Virus record (IMG/VR): IMGVR_UViG_3300035670_005997
Span: 1 to 32,044 of that record
Reading direction: 5' to 3' (one strand)
Source of the DNA: a virus
Length of the DNA stretch: 32,044 nt
This document shows positions 1 to 7,746 of the stretch, in pieces. Below the pieces are notes generated by a model. That model had not been told where the DNA came from, did not search any database, and saw only the letters and a program-made list of their open reading frames with translations. How positions within the stretch are numbered: the first letter of the stretch is position 1; every line of letters begins with the position of its first letter. The position numbers and the translations under genes were made by a program.

Positions 1-128
1 ATGTAAAGTATGACATTGTTGGTTACGATAGACATGGCGTAGTTGCAGTTGATACTTCACCATGGCGTGCATTTGAGCATATCGAAAGACTTGAGCATAT
101 TTGTAAGATTGTACTGGCGGCTAAATGA
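1..128 (+). CDS. 3' end of an unidentified gene (partial)
   Basis: An open frame enters from the left edge (codons in register with position 3) and stops at TGA 126-128, giving about 41 C-terminal residues that contain SPWRAFEHIERLEHICK. The start lies outside the window. It precedes the next gene by only 6 bases, so it belongs to the same plus-strand run. No family is recognised from this short tail. Confidence 0.55.
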   Translation, partial: VKYDIVGYDRHGVVAVDTSPWRAFEHIERLEHICKIVLAAK

Positions 129-134
129 TTTATC

Positions 135-722
135 ATGAACGACTCTGATGTTTGGGAATTTGTAGACAATGATGACTTGTGGCTATTTGATAAACTAATT
201 CTTTCAAAAAGACTTGGCTATAATTGTGGTCCTGCTGGAGTATTGCCTAAGAAAGAAGGGCGATACATAGTTCGACCATGTGTGAATTATCGTATGATGG
301 GTGTTGGTGCAAAGTTCATGCATCTAAACACAAAAGATGATGTCATACCCGACGGACATTTCTGGTGTGAGATTTTCGAAGGAAGACATCTCAGTTTTGA
401 TTTTTACTGTGGAGAACAAGTTCTTGCAGTAGAAGGATTTAGAGAAGATGAAAATCTATCTCGCTTTCTATACTGGAAACGAGTGCAACAAAAATTTAAT
501 CTTCCGTTCTTTCTGAGAGTCATTTCAAAAAGATACGCATGGATAAATATTGAAGTCATCGGTAATAAAATTATCGAAGTGCATTTACGACAAAACGATG
601 ACTTCAAAGAACACGATGGAAACATAGTTGTTCCTATTTGGAACGATGAGACAATTGATATGACGAAGGAAATTTATCAAAGTCCATGTCGAGACAGAAT
701 AGGATTCTATGTTATCAAATGA
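135..722 (+). CDS. Conserved phage-type protein, possibly ATP-grasp-like
   Basis: 195 aa. The N-terminal part has acidic and aromatic residues (DDLWLFDKLILSKRLGY), followed by a Gly-rich stretch with YIVRPCVNYRMMGVGAKF. This loosely resembles the nucleotide-binding lysine/arginine-plus-glycine loop of ATP-grasp proteins, but I see no complete set of metal ligands, so this is only a hint. There is no signal peptide or membrane segment. The stop overlaps the start of the metallophosphoesterase gene (ATGA at 719-722), which indicates translational coupling. ATG 135 has no obvious Shine-Dalgarno (SD) site, so it may depend on read-through from the upstream gene. Confidence 0.7.
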   Translation: MNDSDVWEFVDNDDLWLFDKLILSKRLGYNCGPAGVLPKKEGRYIVRPCVNYRMMGVGAKFMHLNTKDDVIPDGHFWCEIFEGRHLSFDFYCGEQVLAVEGFREDENLSRFLYWKRVQQKFNLPFFLRVISKRYAWINIEVIGNKIIEVHLRQNDDFKEHDGNIVVPIWNDETIDMTKEIYQSPCRDRIGFYVIK

Positions 723-1462
723 AATATAAAACAATATTCATTAGTGATGTACACCTTGGAACAAGAGACTGCAAGGCAGAAGAGTTAAATAATTTTTTAA
801 AGCACAATACATGTGAAACGCTTTATCTTGTAGGGGATATTATTGATGGATGGAGAATACAACAGAATAAGTGGCGATGGAAACAAAGTCATACAAATGT
901 TGTTCGCAGAATTCTTGGTCACGCAAAGCGAGGCGTTAAAGTTATCTATGTAGCAGGCAATCATGATGAATTTTTAAGACCCATGCTATCGTATGGGTTT
1001 TCTTTTGGTAATATAGAAATTGTCAATCGCTATACCCATGAAGGTATTGATGGTAAAAAATATCTTGTCGTGCATGGTGATATGTTTGATGGAATCTCAA
1101 AAGTGGCGCCTTGGTTAAACTTCTTAGGAGACAAGGCATACGATTTAATATTAGCAATCAACACCAAATACAATTGGCTTAGACACAGATTTGGTTTTGG
1201 TTATTGGAGTGTGAGTAAATTTCTTAAACTTCAAATCAAAAGAGCAGTATCATATATCTTTGAGTTTGAATCAAACATCACAAACTACTGTAGAAAAAAA
1301 GGATTTGATGGAATTATTTGTGGTCACATTCATACCGCAGAAATCAAAAATATAGACGGAACAATTTACATGAATGATGGTGACTGGGTTGAATCATGCA
1401 CCGCTCTTGTTGAGCATGAAGATGGTCGATGGGAAATCATTACTTGGAATCAAATCATATGA
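719..1462 (+). CDS. Calcineurin-like metallophosphoesterase, LpxH-like (UDP-2,3-diacylglucosamine diphosphatase family)
   Basis: 247 aa from ATG 719, which overlaps the previous stop; an in-frame ATG at 686 would add 11 residues and is less likely. All the metal-binding blocks of the family are visible in order: ISDVHLG (Asp10, His12), VGDIIDG (Asp40), AGNHDE (Asn81, His82), VVHGDMFD (His119) and GHIHTAE near residue 209. The layout and the long insert between HGD and GHIH fit the LpxH-like group, which hydrolyses UDP-2,3-diacylglucosamine in lipid A synthesis. A phage copy might alter LPS or act on another phosphoester. The substrate cannot be read from the sequence. It sits two genes upstream of a glycosyltransferase, which supports an envelope-sugar role. 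Confidence 0.85.
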   Translation: MKYKTIFISDVHLGTRDCKAEELNNFLKHNTCETLYLVGDIIDGWRIQQNKWRWKQSHTNVVRRILGHAKRGVKVIYVAGNHDEFLRPMLSYGFSFGNIEIVNRYTHEGIDGKKYLVVHGDMFDGISKVAPWLNFLGDKAYDLILAINTKYNWLRHRFGFGYWSVSKFLKLQIKRAVSYIFEFESNITNYCRKKGFDGIICGHIHTAEIKNIDGTIYMNDGDWVESCTALVEHEDGRWEIITWNQII

Positions 1463-1653
1463 ACATTCTCTGGGCGGTTGTAATTATTCCACACTTAGGC
1501 GCAACACCACAATTTGTTGAAGTGTGGCAGACAAAGGAACCTTGTGTGAAGTATGCGAGAGAGATTCAAGGAGGCAATTGCTTTCCTGTTTCTGTAAACA
1601 ATAAATACGAAATCGAAAAACAAGTTCAAATGATTAATGAGTTGCTTAAATGA
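1459..1653 (+). CDS. Small hypothetical protein
   Basis: 64 aa beginning MNILWAVVIIPHLG. The start ATG 1459 overlaps the upstream TGA (ATGA), and its own stop overlaps the next start at 1650 in the same way, so it is a coupled cassette gene. The N-terminal ~12 residues are hydrophobic and could be a weak membrane anchor or signal, but there is no clear cleavage site. Two cysteines follow (EPCVKY, GGNCF). Family not recognised. Confidence 0.6.
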   Translation: MNILWAVVIIPHLGATPQFVEVWQTKEPCVKYAREIQGGNCFPVSVNNKYEIEKQVQMINELLK

Positions 1654-2363
1654 ATCTAGAAGAAAAAATCACAATTGTTGTTCCATGTAAGAATGAAGAG
1701 GATTACATTTCTCATCTATTGGAACATTTAAGAATGCAAAGATATATTGGCAATACACGAATTATTATTGCAGATGCCTCTGACGATAATACCAGAGATG
1801 TCATACAAAAGAGCAAAGGCAATTTAAATGTTGAGATCATCGAAGGTGGTCCAGTTTCAATTGCAAAGAACAACGGTGCTAAACTTGTCACAACACCTTA
1901 TATTTTGTTTATAGATAGTGATGTGAGATTTTTTTCGCCAACAACAATCGTAGATTCTGTTCATGCATTAGAATCTGAGAATCTAGATTTGATTGGACTG
2001 TACGCAAAGTGTTATGACGATGACATTCGTGCAAAGATTGGATTCACATTGTTCAATGTGATAAATGATATTATGAAACATTGGGTTCCGTTTGCAGTAG
2101 GAGCCTTCTTTTTAACTAAGCGTGATAAGTTCGAAGAGTTAGGATGTTTTCCAGCAAAGTATGAAACAAGCGAAGACTTCTTTCTTTCAAAAAAATACGA
2201 TGTTAAAAAATTTAAGTTGGTCAAACATTACTTTGGTCAAGATAGCAGACGATTTCAAAAGATGGGTTACTTTGGTATGGCGTGGTATCTTATCAAAAAC
2301 TTTTGGAATCGTAATAACGAAAAATACTGGGATAGCATAGACTATTCAAACTATTGGAGGTAA
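1650..2363 (+). CDS. Family 2 (GT-A fold) glycosyltransferase
   Basis: 237 aa. The N-terminus has the GT2 opening (ITIVVPCKNEE, residues 7-17) followed by IIIADASDDNT, and the metal/nucleotide-sugar DXD motif is visible as LFIDSDVRFF near residue 90. A later TSEDFFLSKKY segment corresponds to the acceptor-side ED motif of GT2 enzymes. No membrane helix is obvious, so it is probably cytosolic. The start ATG 1650 overlaps the preceding stop. With the LpxH-like enzyme it suggests sugar or lipid modification during infection; the acceptor (host surface glycan, phage protein or DNA) is unknown. Confidence 0.85.
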   Translation: MNLEEKITIVVPCKNEEDYISHLLEHLRMQRYIGNTRIIIADASDDNTRDVIQKSKGNLNVEIIEGGPVSIAKNNGAKLVTTPYILFIDSDVRFFSPTTIVDSVHALESENLDLIGLYAKCYDDDIRAKIGFTLFNVINDIMKHWVPFAVGAFFLTKRDKFEELGCFPAKYETSEDFFLSKKYDVKKFKLVKHYFGQDSRRFQKMGYFGMAWYLIKNFWNRNNEKYWDSIDYSNYWR

Positions 2364-2365
2364 CA

Positions 2366-2581
2366 ATGCCAGGATATACAGTCTATTGTGATGAATGTGA
2401 TGCAGGATACGATATATACATAGAAGAGAACGAGATACACGATAAGCCTCTTCATTGTGGTTACTGCGGATCAGATTTAAAAGAAGAAAACATTTCGTCT
2501 GACGCTGAAGATTGGGATGAAGATGATTGGGAAAAATTAGCAGAAGACGAATGGGAAAAGGATGACGATAGCAGGAATTGA
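2366..2581 (+). CDS. Acidic zinc-ribbon protein
   Basis: 71 aa. Two CxxC-type pairs are present: YCDECDAGY near the N-terminus and HCGYCGSD about 25 residues later, a typical zinc ribbon. The C-terminal half is strongly acidic (many D/E and W residues). ATG 2366 is preceded by a good SD (GGAGG at 2356-2360). It overlaps the following resolvase-like gene by 20 bases. Zinc ribbons of this kind often contact nucleic acid or RNA polymerase, but nothing here fixes a partner. Confidence 0.75.
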   Translation: MPGYTVYCDECDAGYDIYIEENEIHDKPLHCGYCGSDLKEENISSDAEDWDEDDWEKLAEDEWEKDDDSRN

Positions 2582-3110
2582 CTACTCAATGACATCCCCG
2601 GCAATATGCCTTTACGATGATACTGTTGGGGATTGCACCTTTGATAATTGTGTGATATACTATCTGACACAAAGCAAGAAGTACGAAACAAGTTTTAAGA
2701 ATGTTCGTGGTGAATACTTTGAGTATACGAATGAGATGCAGAGGTATGACATAATTTCAAGTTTCTTTTTAGATCGAATGCTTGAAGTAGCACCTATAGA
2801 CATGGCATACATAGAAGACTACTCAATGGGATCAAAAGGTAGAGTCTTTCATATTGCAGAAAATACTGGTGTTTTCAAATATAGAATGTGGCAATTTGGA
2901 ATTAACTTTAAAACTGTGCCACCAACGGTAATCAAGAAGTTTGCTACTGGTAAAGGTAATGCAAACAAAGAAAGAATGCAGGAAGTATTTGAGTCGCAAA
3001 ACACTATACGATTAAAGCATGAACTGAATCAAACAGAGAAACAATGGAATCCGTCATCGGACATCATTGATGCGTATTACATTTGCAAGTACGGCGTAAA
3101 TGCTATATAA
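2562..3110 (+). CDS. RuvC-like Holliday junction resolvase / RNase H-fold nuclease
   Basis: 182 aa. The N-terminus TIAGIDYSMTSPAI has the first-strand Asp (Asp7) of the RNase H fold; YIEDYSMGSKG carries the second acidic position; SSDIIDAYYICKYG near the C-terminus carries the last. This order matches RuvC-type resolvases, which cleave four-way DNA junctions as dimers. Such a nuclease would resolve branched replicative DNA before packaging, the role of endonuclease VII in T4, although this is a different fold. Start ATG 2562 lies within the end of the zinc-ribbon gene. Confidence 0.75.
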   Translation: MTIAGIDYSMTSPAICLYDDTVGDCTFDNCVIYYLTQSKKYETSFKNVRGEYFEYTNEMQRYDIISSFFLDRMLEVAPIDMAYIEDYSMGSKGRVFHIAENTGVFKYRMWQFGINFKTVPPTVIKKFATGKGNANKERMQEVFESQNTIRLKHELNQTEKQWNPSSDIIDAYYICKYGVNAI

Positions 3111-3139
3111 TAGAACAACAATCAATAGAATGGAATATT

Positions 3140-3757
3140 ATGGACGAAAGACTTCTAGATTTGACCGACCACAATCGACCCAAACCAAAACCACTAGGGC
3201 TACTACACACATTCTATGTGTCTGGTGTCATTGAAGATGCAAAGGAATACATAGAGTGGTTTGACATTATTCGTAATGCAAACGAGAACGATGCAATTAA
3301 AATTCACATCAATTCTCCAGGCGGTGATCTCTTCACGGCAATTCAATTCATGCGAGTGCTTACAGAAACAAACGCTACGGTCATTGCATCAGTAGAAGGT
3401 GCTTGCATGTCTGCGGCAACCATGTTGTTTCTCAATGCTCATCAGTTTGAAATCTCTGAGCATTCAATGTTCATGTTCCACAACTACTCTGGTATTGCAA
3501 TTGGTAAAGGTGGCGAGATGTACGACAACATTACACATGAACGAAAGTGGTCTGAAAAGATTATGCGTAATGTCTACAAAGATTTTCTGACTGAAGATGA
3601 AATCAAAGCAATTCTAGAGAACAAAGATATTTGGATGGAAGGTGAGGAAGTGCTGAAGCGTCTAAAACTCAAGCACAAGATTCTTACCGAAAAACGTGAA
3701 AGGAAACCTAATGGAACAAGAGCAAAGCCAGCAGGAAAACAGCCAGCAAAAAAGTAG
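3140..3757 (+). CDS. ClpP-like serine protease
   Basis: 205 aa from ATG 3140; an upstream in-frame start at 3083 would overlap the resolvase gene and adds a tail unlike the family. The ClpP/crotonase fold is clear: IHINSPGGDLFTA (residues 55-67), the nucleophile Ser91 in GACMSAATML, His114 in FMFHNYSG, and a plausible catalytic Asp163 in KDIWMEG. The C-terminus is a basic Lys/Arg/Pro/Ala tail. In marine and freshwater T4-type phages ClpP-like enzymes occur near structural or metabolic genes; prohead maturation or host protein degradation are both possible. No ATPase partner is in the window. Confidence 0.85.
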   Translation: MDERLLDLTDHNRPKPKPLGLLHTFYVSGVIEDAKEYIEWFDIIRNANENDAIKIHINSPGGDLFTAIQFMRVLTETNATVIASVEGACMSAATMLFLNAHQFEISEHSMFMFHNYSGIAIGKGGEMYDNITHERKWSEKIMRNVYKDFLTEDEIKAILENKDIWMEGEEVLKRLKLKHKILTEKRERKPNGTRAKPAGKQPAKK

Positions 3758-4457
3758 AGTATTGTTTGTAGTCTCTTCTGCAATTCACGCCAACTGGGGT
3801 GTCTACAATGCAGAAGAGAGATTGAACCAAACAATTGATACACTCAAGTCTATCAAAGAAAGAGTTGATGCTGACATTGTAATTCTTGATGGTGGATCAA
3901 AGCCTTTGTCTGATGAAGAGAAAGAAAAGATTCAGAAATACATTCGTTTGTTCTATGACTTTTCTTCCGCAGACAATGTTGTCCAAATACAAAAAGTGAA
4001 CAATTGGGACATTGTAAAGAACATGATTGAACTGATCATCTTTGGTTCCTTCTACGATAAAAGCAAGAATGAACTGTCCGAAAGATATGATCGTATTTTT
4101 AAGATGAGTGGTCGCTATCGATTGAATGATAATTTTGATTTGAACAAACACCTGAATGCTGAAGGAAAGATTGTTCTTCACGGTCCATACACAAGTCAGT
4201 TTCCTTCACAAGTTACTGGTGGACAAGAACTTCAATACATGAGTCGTTTATGGAGTTTTGATGCCAGACTAACGCCATACATTTCCGAAACATATCTAAA
4301 GATGTTTAATCACATGAATGAGAGATTAAATGCTGGTGGTTACATTGACATTGAGCATTTGCTCTGTAAATTCCTGGATCCGAGACTGATTGAACTAACT
4401 GGCAAAATTGGAATTGAAGGCAACATTGCACCCAATGGAGTTCAAATTTCCGATTGA
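3711..4457 (+). CDS. Hypothetical protein, glycosyltransferase-like
   Basis: 248 aa from ATG 3711, chosen because AGGAAA lies about 8 bases upstream and because the alternative start at 3696 lies deeper in the protease gene. It overlaps the protease 3' end by 47 bases in another frame. A Gln-rich N-terminus is followed by VLFVVSSAIHANWGVYN, then DADIVILDGGS and YDRIFKMSGRYRLND. The alternation of a beta-strand start, an acidic strand end and the MSGRYRLND block recalls putative glycosyltransferases and WavE-like proteins, but no DXD motif is certain. Function remains open. Confidence 0.65.
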   Translation: MEQEQSQQENSQQKSRVLFVVSSAIHANWGVYNAEERLNQTIDTLKSIKERVDADIVILDGGSKPLSDEEKEKIQKYIRLFYDFSSADNVVQIQKVNNWDIVKNMIELIIFGSFYDKSKNELSERYDRIFKMSGRYRLNDNFDLNKHLNAEGKIVLHGPYTSQFPSQVTGGQELQYMSRLWSFDARLTPYISETYLKMFNHMNERLNAGGYIDIEHLLCKFLDPRLIELTGKIGIEGNIAPNGVQISD

Positions 4458-4460
4458 CAT

Positions 4461-4616
4461 ATGAACTTGTGGAGATTATGGGCAAAAGCACTTGGAGAAA
4501 AAAGCGGCAAAAATGATGATGAGGCAGACAAAATCGCTTGCATCCGCACAGTCATTGTGTTAGTATATGTCATAACAAATCTAATTCTGATTGCAAACGT
4601 AATACATCATTGGTGA
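4461..4616 (+). CDS. Small membrane protein
   Basis: 51 aa: MNLWRLWAKALGEKSG at the N-terminus, then an acidic/polar segment and one membrane helix (TVIVLVYVITNLILIANVI) ending in HHW. The ATG is 4 bases after the previous stop and the next gene starts 4 bases after its own stop. From memory, proteins with a LWAKALGEK start and a single C-terminal helix recur in T4-type phages of aquatic bacteria. Function unknown; the position does not suggest a holin. Confidence 0.7.
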   Translation: MNLWRLWAKALGEKSGKNDDEADKIACIRTVIVLVYVITNLILIANVIHHW

Positions 4617-4620
4617 GATT

Positions 4621-5091
4621 ATGAAAGTTAAAATTGGTCCTTACAAAGACAATGGCGAAGAACGTAAGATTGAAGTAAAGATCGACAACTACGATACATG
4701 GAGTATGGATAATACTCTTTCGTATATCATTGTTCCGATGCTCAAACAACTGAAGAAAACAACTCACGGTTCTCCATTAATCGACAATGAAGATGTTCCG
4801 GCACATCTTCAATGTACCACAACTGAATATTGGGACAATCAGAGAACTTTTGAGTTTTATGAGGAAGACAAAAAAGCAGAAAAGCAATTTTGGAAACTTC
4901 ATCACAAAAAATGGGTGTGGGCAATGAATGAAATGATTTGGGCATTCACACAAATCCGAGATGGAGATGGCGATGATAAGTTTTTCAGGGATAACATATT
5001 GGTTGACAAAGAAGGTTTATCCGAGTATCATGAAAGAATAAACAATGGTACACGGTTATTTGGCAAATACTACAGAGGACTTTGGGACTAA
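4621..5091 (+). CDS. Conserved phage protein of unknown function
   Basis: 156 aa. It contains a block IEVKIDNYDTWSMDNTLSYIIVPMLKQLKKTTHGSP, followed by DNEDVPAHL and a tryptophan-rich C-terminal half (WKLHHKKWVWAMNEMIWAF). This block is one I recall from many large phage genomes, where it is always hypothetical. No signal peptide or membrane helix. SD is weak (TGGTGAGATT before ATG 4621). It is compact and soluble; no catalytic motif is evident. Confidence 0.75.
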   Translation: MKVKIGPYKDNGEERKIEVKIDNYDTWSMDNTLSYIIVPMLKQLKKTTHGSPLIDNEDVPAHLQCTTTEYWDNQRTFEFYEEDKKAEKQFWKLHHKKWVWAMNEMIWAFTQIRDGDGDDKFFRDNILVDKEGLSEYHERINNGTRLFGKYYRGLWD

Positions 5092-5096
5092 CACAT

Positions 5097-5537
5097 ATGA
5101 AGAAACAATGGACATTACAAGTGCAAGACGATGGCATACTTGAATTCCCTCCTGACTTCATCGAAGAAACTGGATGGAAAGAAGGTGATCGCATTCAATG
5201 GATTGATCGTAAAGATGGGAGTTTTGAAATGAAGAAGATTGATACTCAGTTTGTTCTTGTTGAAACAGTTAGCATGTTTCGTCAGCGATATGTTGTCGAA
5301 GTGCCGACAGGCGTTGATGCTTTCGGCAAAGACAAAGCATTGTGGGCATTAGATACAGTCACGATGGAAGAAGCAACCGAATTTTCGCAAAAGCATCTTG
5401 GTGAAACAATTACAAGCCATCGTGTTCTTTCTCATGATGAACTCATTAAGTTGTGTGATGAAGACAATGACTATGCAAAGGATTGGGAAGAGAGTCAAAA
5501 GTTTGAAGTATTCGTTACAGAATGGAAAGGCGAATGA
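5097..5537 (+). CDS. AbrB/MazE-like swapped-hairpin domain fused to a phage domain
   Basis: 146 aa from ATG 5097; the in-frame start at 5082 lacks support. Residues ~1-40 (LQVQDDGILEFPPDFIEETG then WKEGDRIQWIDR) fit the AbrB/MazE DNA-binding hairpin: the phrase 'lefP.dfieetGwkeGDri.w' is characteristic. The rest, with YVVEVPTGVDAFGKDKALWA and a C-terminal EVFVTEW, looks like a separate small alpha/beta domain. A transcriptional regulator role is plausible, but the N-terminal domain also occurs in non-regulatory phage proteins. It is coupled to the following gene by an ATGA overlap. Confidence 0.65.
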   Translation: MKKQWTLQVQDDGILEFPPDFIEETGWKEGDRIQWIDRKDGSFEMKKIDTQFVLVETVSMFRQRYVVEVPTGVDAFGKDKALWALDTVTMEEATEFSQKHLGETITSHRVLSHDELIKLCDEDNDYAKDWEESQKFEVFVTEWKGE

Positions 5538-6043
5538 CAATGCAATGCTCATGTGGTCATACTGTAGATCACATGGAAGAAACTTATACTCTATCAATTG
5601 CTGATTATAATGAGCATGGCGACCCTTGCGTCATGTATGTCAACTACTGCAAGATGTGTGCTGATCGTGCTGAAGAAGAAGGTGTTGTTCTCAAAACACT
5701 TGAAGAAGAAGACTTATGGTTAAATCCTAGACCAAGTAAATGTAGATACTCTACGAACTGGATGGGTCCTGCTGGTCTCTGGTGGTATGAAGAACGAGGT
5801 CTTTTGAACGATAAAAAAGAAATTACTGAGCATTATTCTTGTGGCCGTATTGATGTGAGAGGTGGAGATACCGACATTTATTATGGTGACGAGATTGGTG
5901 TGCCGCCAATGAGATCAGAAGATTGGACTCGATTTGGTAATTGGTTAGATACTTTTGAAACTGATTTTATGTGGACGCTTGACCAATTGGTTGAGTTATA
6001 TGAACGAAAGAATCCTAAGATAAGGTGGGCTGATAATGATTGA
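5534..6043 (+). CDS. Hypothetical protein with N-terminal Cys cluster
   Basis: 169 aa from ATG 5534, which overlaps the upstream TGA and has AAAGG 5 bases upstream; starts at 5522 and 5540 are also possible. An N-terminal metal-binding pattern is visible: CSCGH, a later YCKMCAD, so four cysteines could hold one zinc. The remainder is rich in Trp and acidic residues (MGPAGLWWYEERG). No transmembrane segment. Family not recognised. Confidence 0.65.
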   Translation: MTMQCSCGHTVDHMEETYTLSIADYNEHGDPCVMYVNYCKMCADRAEEEGVVLKTLEEEDLWLNPRPSKCRYSTNWMGPAGLWWYEERGLLNDKKEITEHYSCGRIDVRGGDTDIYYGDEIGVPPMRSEDWTRFGNWLDTFETDFMWTLDQLVELYERKNPKIRWADND

Positions 6044-6233
6044 AAAATATGTTCGTGATGCAAAATTTACTCTGTTAAAACCTTATGATTCCTTTGCTAA
6101 AGATGATGACTTTATGGAAGTCTGTGATTGGAAAAATGGCGAAGGGTTTGATGTGACGATTAATGAAAGAACATTCTCATTTACGCATGGTCAATGGGAA
6201 TGCCTTCAAACATTGGTAAATTATAAAGAATAA
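6036..6233 (+). CDS. Small hypothetical protein
   Basis: 65 aa, beginning MIEKYVRDAKFTLLKPYD. The start overlaps the preceding gene's last codons and stop, so translation is probably coupled. Soluble and mixed-charge, ending FTHGQWECLQTLVNYKE, a possible short helix. Not recognised. Confidence 0.55.
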   Translation: MIEKYVRDAKFTLLKPYDSFAKDDDFMEVCDWKNGEGFDVTINERTFSFTHGQWECLQTLVNYKE

Positions 6234-6234
6234 A

Positions 6235-6333
6235 ATGAACGGATACGGTGCAAGTTGGAATCGACATTGCCTTGTAGTTCGAAATGGAATGTTGCTTGTC
6301 GTGATTGATAAAAGAGTGAGGTCTACAGTATGA
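6235..6333 (+). CDS. Very small ORF, 32 aa
   Basis: ATG 6235 follows the previous stop by one base and the TGA at 6331-6333 overlaps the next ATG (6330), the same tight packing as its neighbours. The peptide (MNGYGASWNRHCLVVRNG, then MLLVVIDKR) looks like the first beta strands of a larger protein (for example a NUDIX-like start), so it could be the truncated remains of one. Supported only by gene packing. Confidence 0.35.
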   Translation: MNGYGASWNRHCLVVRNGMLLVVIDKRVRSTV

Positions 6334-6743
6334 GTATAGAGGCAATGAAGAAAGCATTGGATGCGTTGGAGGCTCACGCAGACATCGGCATTAACTCCGA
6401 CAAAGCCATCACCGCACTACGCCAAGCCATAGAGCAGGCAGAGAAGCAAGAGCCTGTGGGATGGTTAGATAGCGAAGGGAGGTTTAGTTATTTCAAGCAT
6501 CTCGATTCCGACGAACCACTCTACACCGCACCACCAAATCAAGAATGGGAAAATGTAACTGACGATGCTTTGATTGAAGAAGTCCGTAAGCGTGGATTTA
6601 CTATTCGTGATGCTCAGATTTCATCAAAGCGTTGGATTGGACTGACAGATGAAGAATATAAATTTCTTCACAACAAAAACTATAACTATGAAGAACTTGC
6701 TCGTGCAGTCGAAATCAAACTAAAGGAAAGAAACAATGGCTGA
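6330..6743 (+). CDS. Conserved phage/prophage protein (EQAEKQEPVGW type)
   Basis: 137 aa. The N-terminal half (ALDALEAHADIG, AITALRQAIEQAEKQ, EPVGWLDSEGRF, LYTAPP) is a familiar pattern from phages and prophages of beta- and gamma-proteobacteria: a helical region followed by a short EPVGW...YTAPP segment. The C-terminal half (WENVTDDALIEEVRKRGFTI) is a distinct piece, so the protein is probably a mosaic. Function unknown. It is one of the best hints at a proteobacterial host. Confidence 0.7.
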   Translation: MSIEAMKKALDALEAHADIGINSDKAITALRQAIEQAEKQEPVGWLDSEGRFSYFKHLDSDEPLYTAPPNQEWENVTDDALIEEVRKRGFTIRDAQISSKRWIGLTDEEYKFLHNKNYNYEELARAVEIKLKERNNG

Positions 6744-6966
6744 ATTGTCAGATTATGATTGGTATGAGCGGTACGATGGGTCACATAACAATATAAGAAC
6801 CATAAAAAGTTTTGAGTGGACTTGCAAGGACGGAAGAAAAGTACCAATTGGCAAAATGACTGATGACCATTTGCTGAACGCATACAAAAAGTGCTGTGAT
6901 GAAGATTTGTTGAAAGAAATGGTTGTTAGATTGTTTGAAGCCAAATTGAAGGAAAGGAACACATGA
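6736..6966 (+). CDS. Small hypothetical protein
   Basis: 76 aa. Starts MAELSDYDWYERYDG and ends with EMVVRLFEAKLKERNT. Its last residues KLKERN match the end of the preceding protein (IKLKERNNG), and at DNA level both genes end with an A-rich AAGGAAAGGAA/AAGGAAAGAAA stretch, which is the SD of the next gene. This looks like another example of a shared 3' junction between neighbouring cassettes. Both ends overlap neighbours. Confidence 0.6.
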   Translation: MAELSDYDWYERYDGSHNNIRTIKSFEWTCKDGRKVPIGKMTDDHLLNAYKKCCDEDLLKEMVVRLFEAKLKERNT

Positions 6967-7169
6967 ACCAACTCATAGAAAGGCTTATTGCAGAATCAAC
7001 GATATGTCAAGGACATCCTCAGATTGATGGTTCATATTTTGACAAAGAAAAATTCGCCGAGTTGATTGTTAAGGAATGTTTAGGAATCTGTAAAGAAAAA
7101 GAGCAAGCAAATCTCTACGGAGTTAGAGAAGTTGAGAATACAATCAAAGAACATTTTGGAGTTGAATGA
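6963..7169 (+). CDS. MNERI/FGVE small paralogue family, copy 1
   Basis: 68 aa. First of seven copies in the window. It has the family plan: an N-terminal helix (MNQLIERLIAEST), a variable linker, the core DKEKFAELIVKECLG, a variable stretch and the C-terminal EHFGVE. Its N-terminus is the most diverged copy. The last codons include GGAG of the family junction. Function unknown; the conserved core is helical with an invariant Cys. After this copy the operon breaks at the promoter at 7219. Confidence 0.7.
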   Translation: MNQLIERLIAESTICQGHPQIDGSYFDKEKFAELIVKECLGICKEKEQANLYGVREVENTIKEHFGVE

Positions 7170-7218
7170 TGGCGGATTACGTTTGTAACTCATTGATTTT
7201 ATTGAAGAAAAAAAGTGC

Positions 7219-7247
7219 TTGACTTTTTGTTCCTTTTCTTATATAAT
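7219..7247 (+). promoter_or_regulatory. Strong sigma70-type promoter
   Basis: TTGACT (7219-7224), a 17-base spacer and a perfect TATAAT (7242-7247). The expected start is near 7254, about 20 bases ahead of the MNERI gene starting at 7277, whose SD is AGGAG. It probably drives the cassette operon from 7277 to about 10770. Confidence 0.85.
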
Positions 7248-7276
7248 TAGTTATAGGTTAAGAAAAGGAGCAGATG

Positions 7277-7552
7277 ATGAACGAACGAATTCGAGAACTT
7301 GCTATACAGTCTGGTGCAAATGTAAGGAAATTCAAATATCAATCTACTATATCCGTAGCATTTGATGATGAATCCTTTGAAAAATTCGCCGAGTTGATCG
7401 TGCGGGAGTGTGCCCGTGTGTTAGAAGCCAAGAAGTTGGCAGACACCCCAATGGGCGTAGAAGCATTCGCAGAGGACTGGGACGTAGGATACAACGATGC
7501 TATGGAAGATGCTGTCAAGTGTATCCAAGAACATTTTGGAGTTGAAGAATGA
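7277..7552 (+). CDS. MNERI/FGVE small paralogue family, copy 2
   Basis: 91 aa from ATG 7277, chosen over ATG 7274 because the SD AGGAG (7266-7270) is then 6 bases away and the protein starts with the family sequence MNERIRELA. Core FEKFAELIVRECARV, then a copy-specific insert (MGVEAFAEDWDVGYNDAMEDA) and the end EHFGVEE. It is the first gene behind the strong promoter at 7219. The invariant pieces are the first ~9 residues, the ~13-residue core and the tail; the rest varies freely. Confidence 0.8.
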   Translation: MNERIRELAIQSGANVRKFKYQSTISVAFDDESFEKFAELIVRECARVLEAKKLADTPMGVEAFAEDWDVGYNDAMEDAVKCIQEHFGVEE

Positions 7553-7746
7553 TTAAATTAACCTATGATGAATGGCTTGAAAAATACGGCAGTAAGTTGA
7601 AAGACGGACAGTTTCAGACCGCTCAAGAAATGATATCCGATTTTCAAAAACTCCACGGACTATCTTTACAAAATGAAATTGATAAAATAAATCAATCAGA
7701 ATATCAGTTATACCTAGAACGATTTGACACAGGAGTTGAAGAATGA
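7549..7746 (+). CDS. Small protein sharing only the FGVE-type tail
   Basis: 65 aa, beginning MIKLTYDEWLEKYG, helical and charged. It is not a member of the MNERI family in its body, but it ends TGVEE and its last codons read GGAGTTGAAGAATGA, the same 3' junction as the paralogues. The junction supplies the SD for the next start (ATG 7743). Confidence 0.65.
   Translation: MIKLTYDEWLEKYGSKLKDGQFQTAQEMISDFQKLHGLSLQNEIDKINQSEYQLYLERFDTGVEE

Noticed and set aside
7169-7222. 17-codon ORF (MADYVCNSLILLKKKSA) after copy 1 of the MNERI family, placed 7 bases after the GGAG junction
   Set aside because: Very short, and its stop overlaps the -35 box of the next promoter; more likely the remains of a truncated gene.
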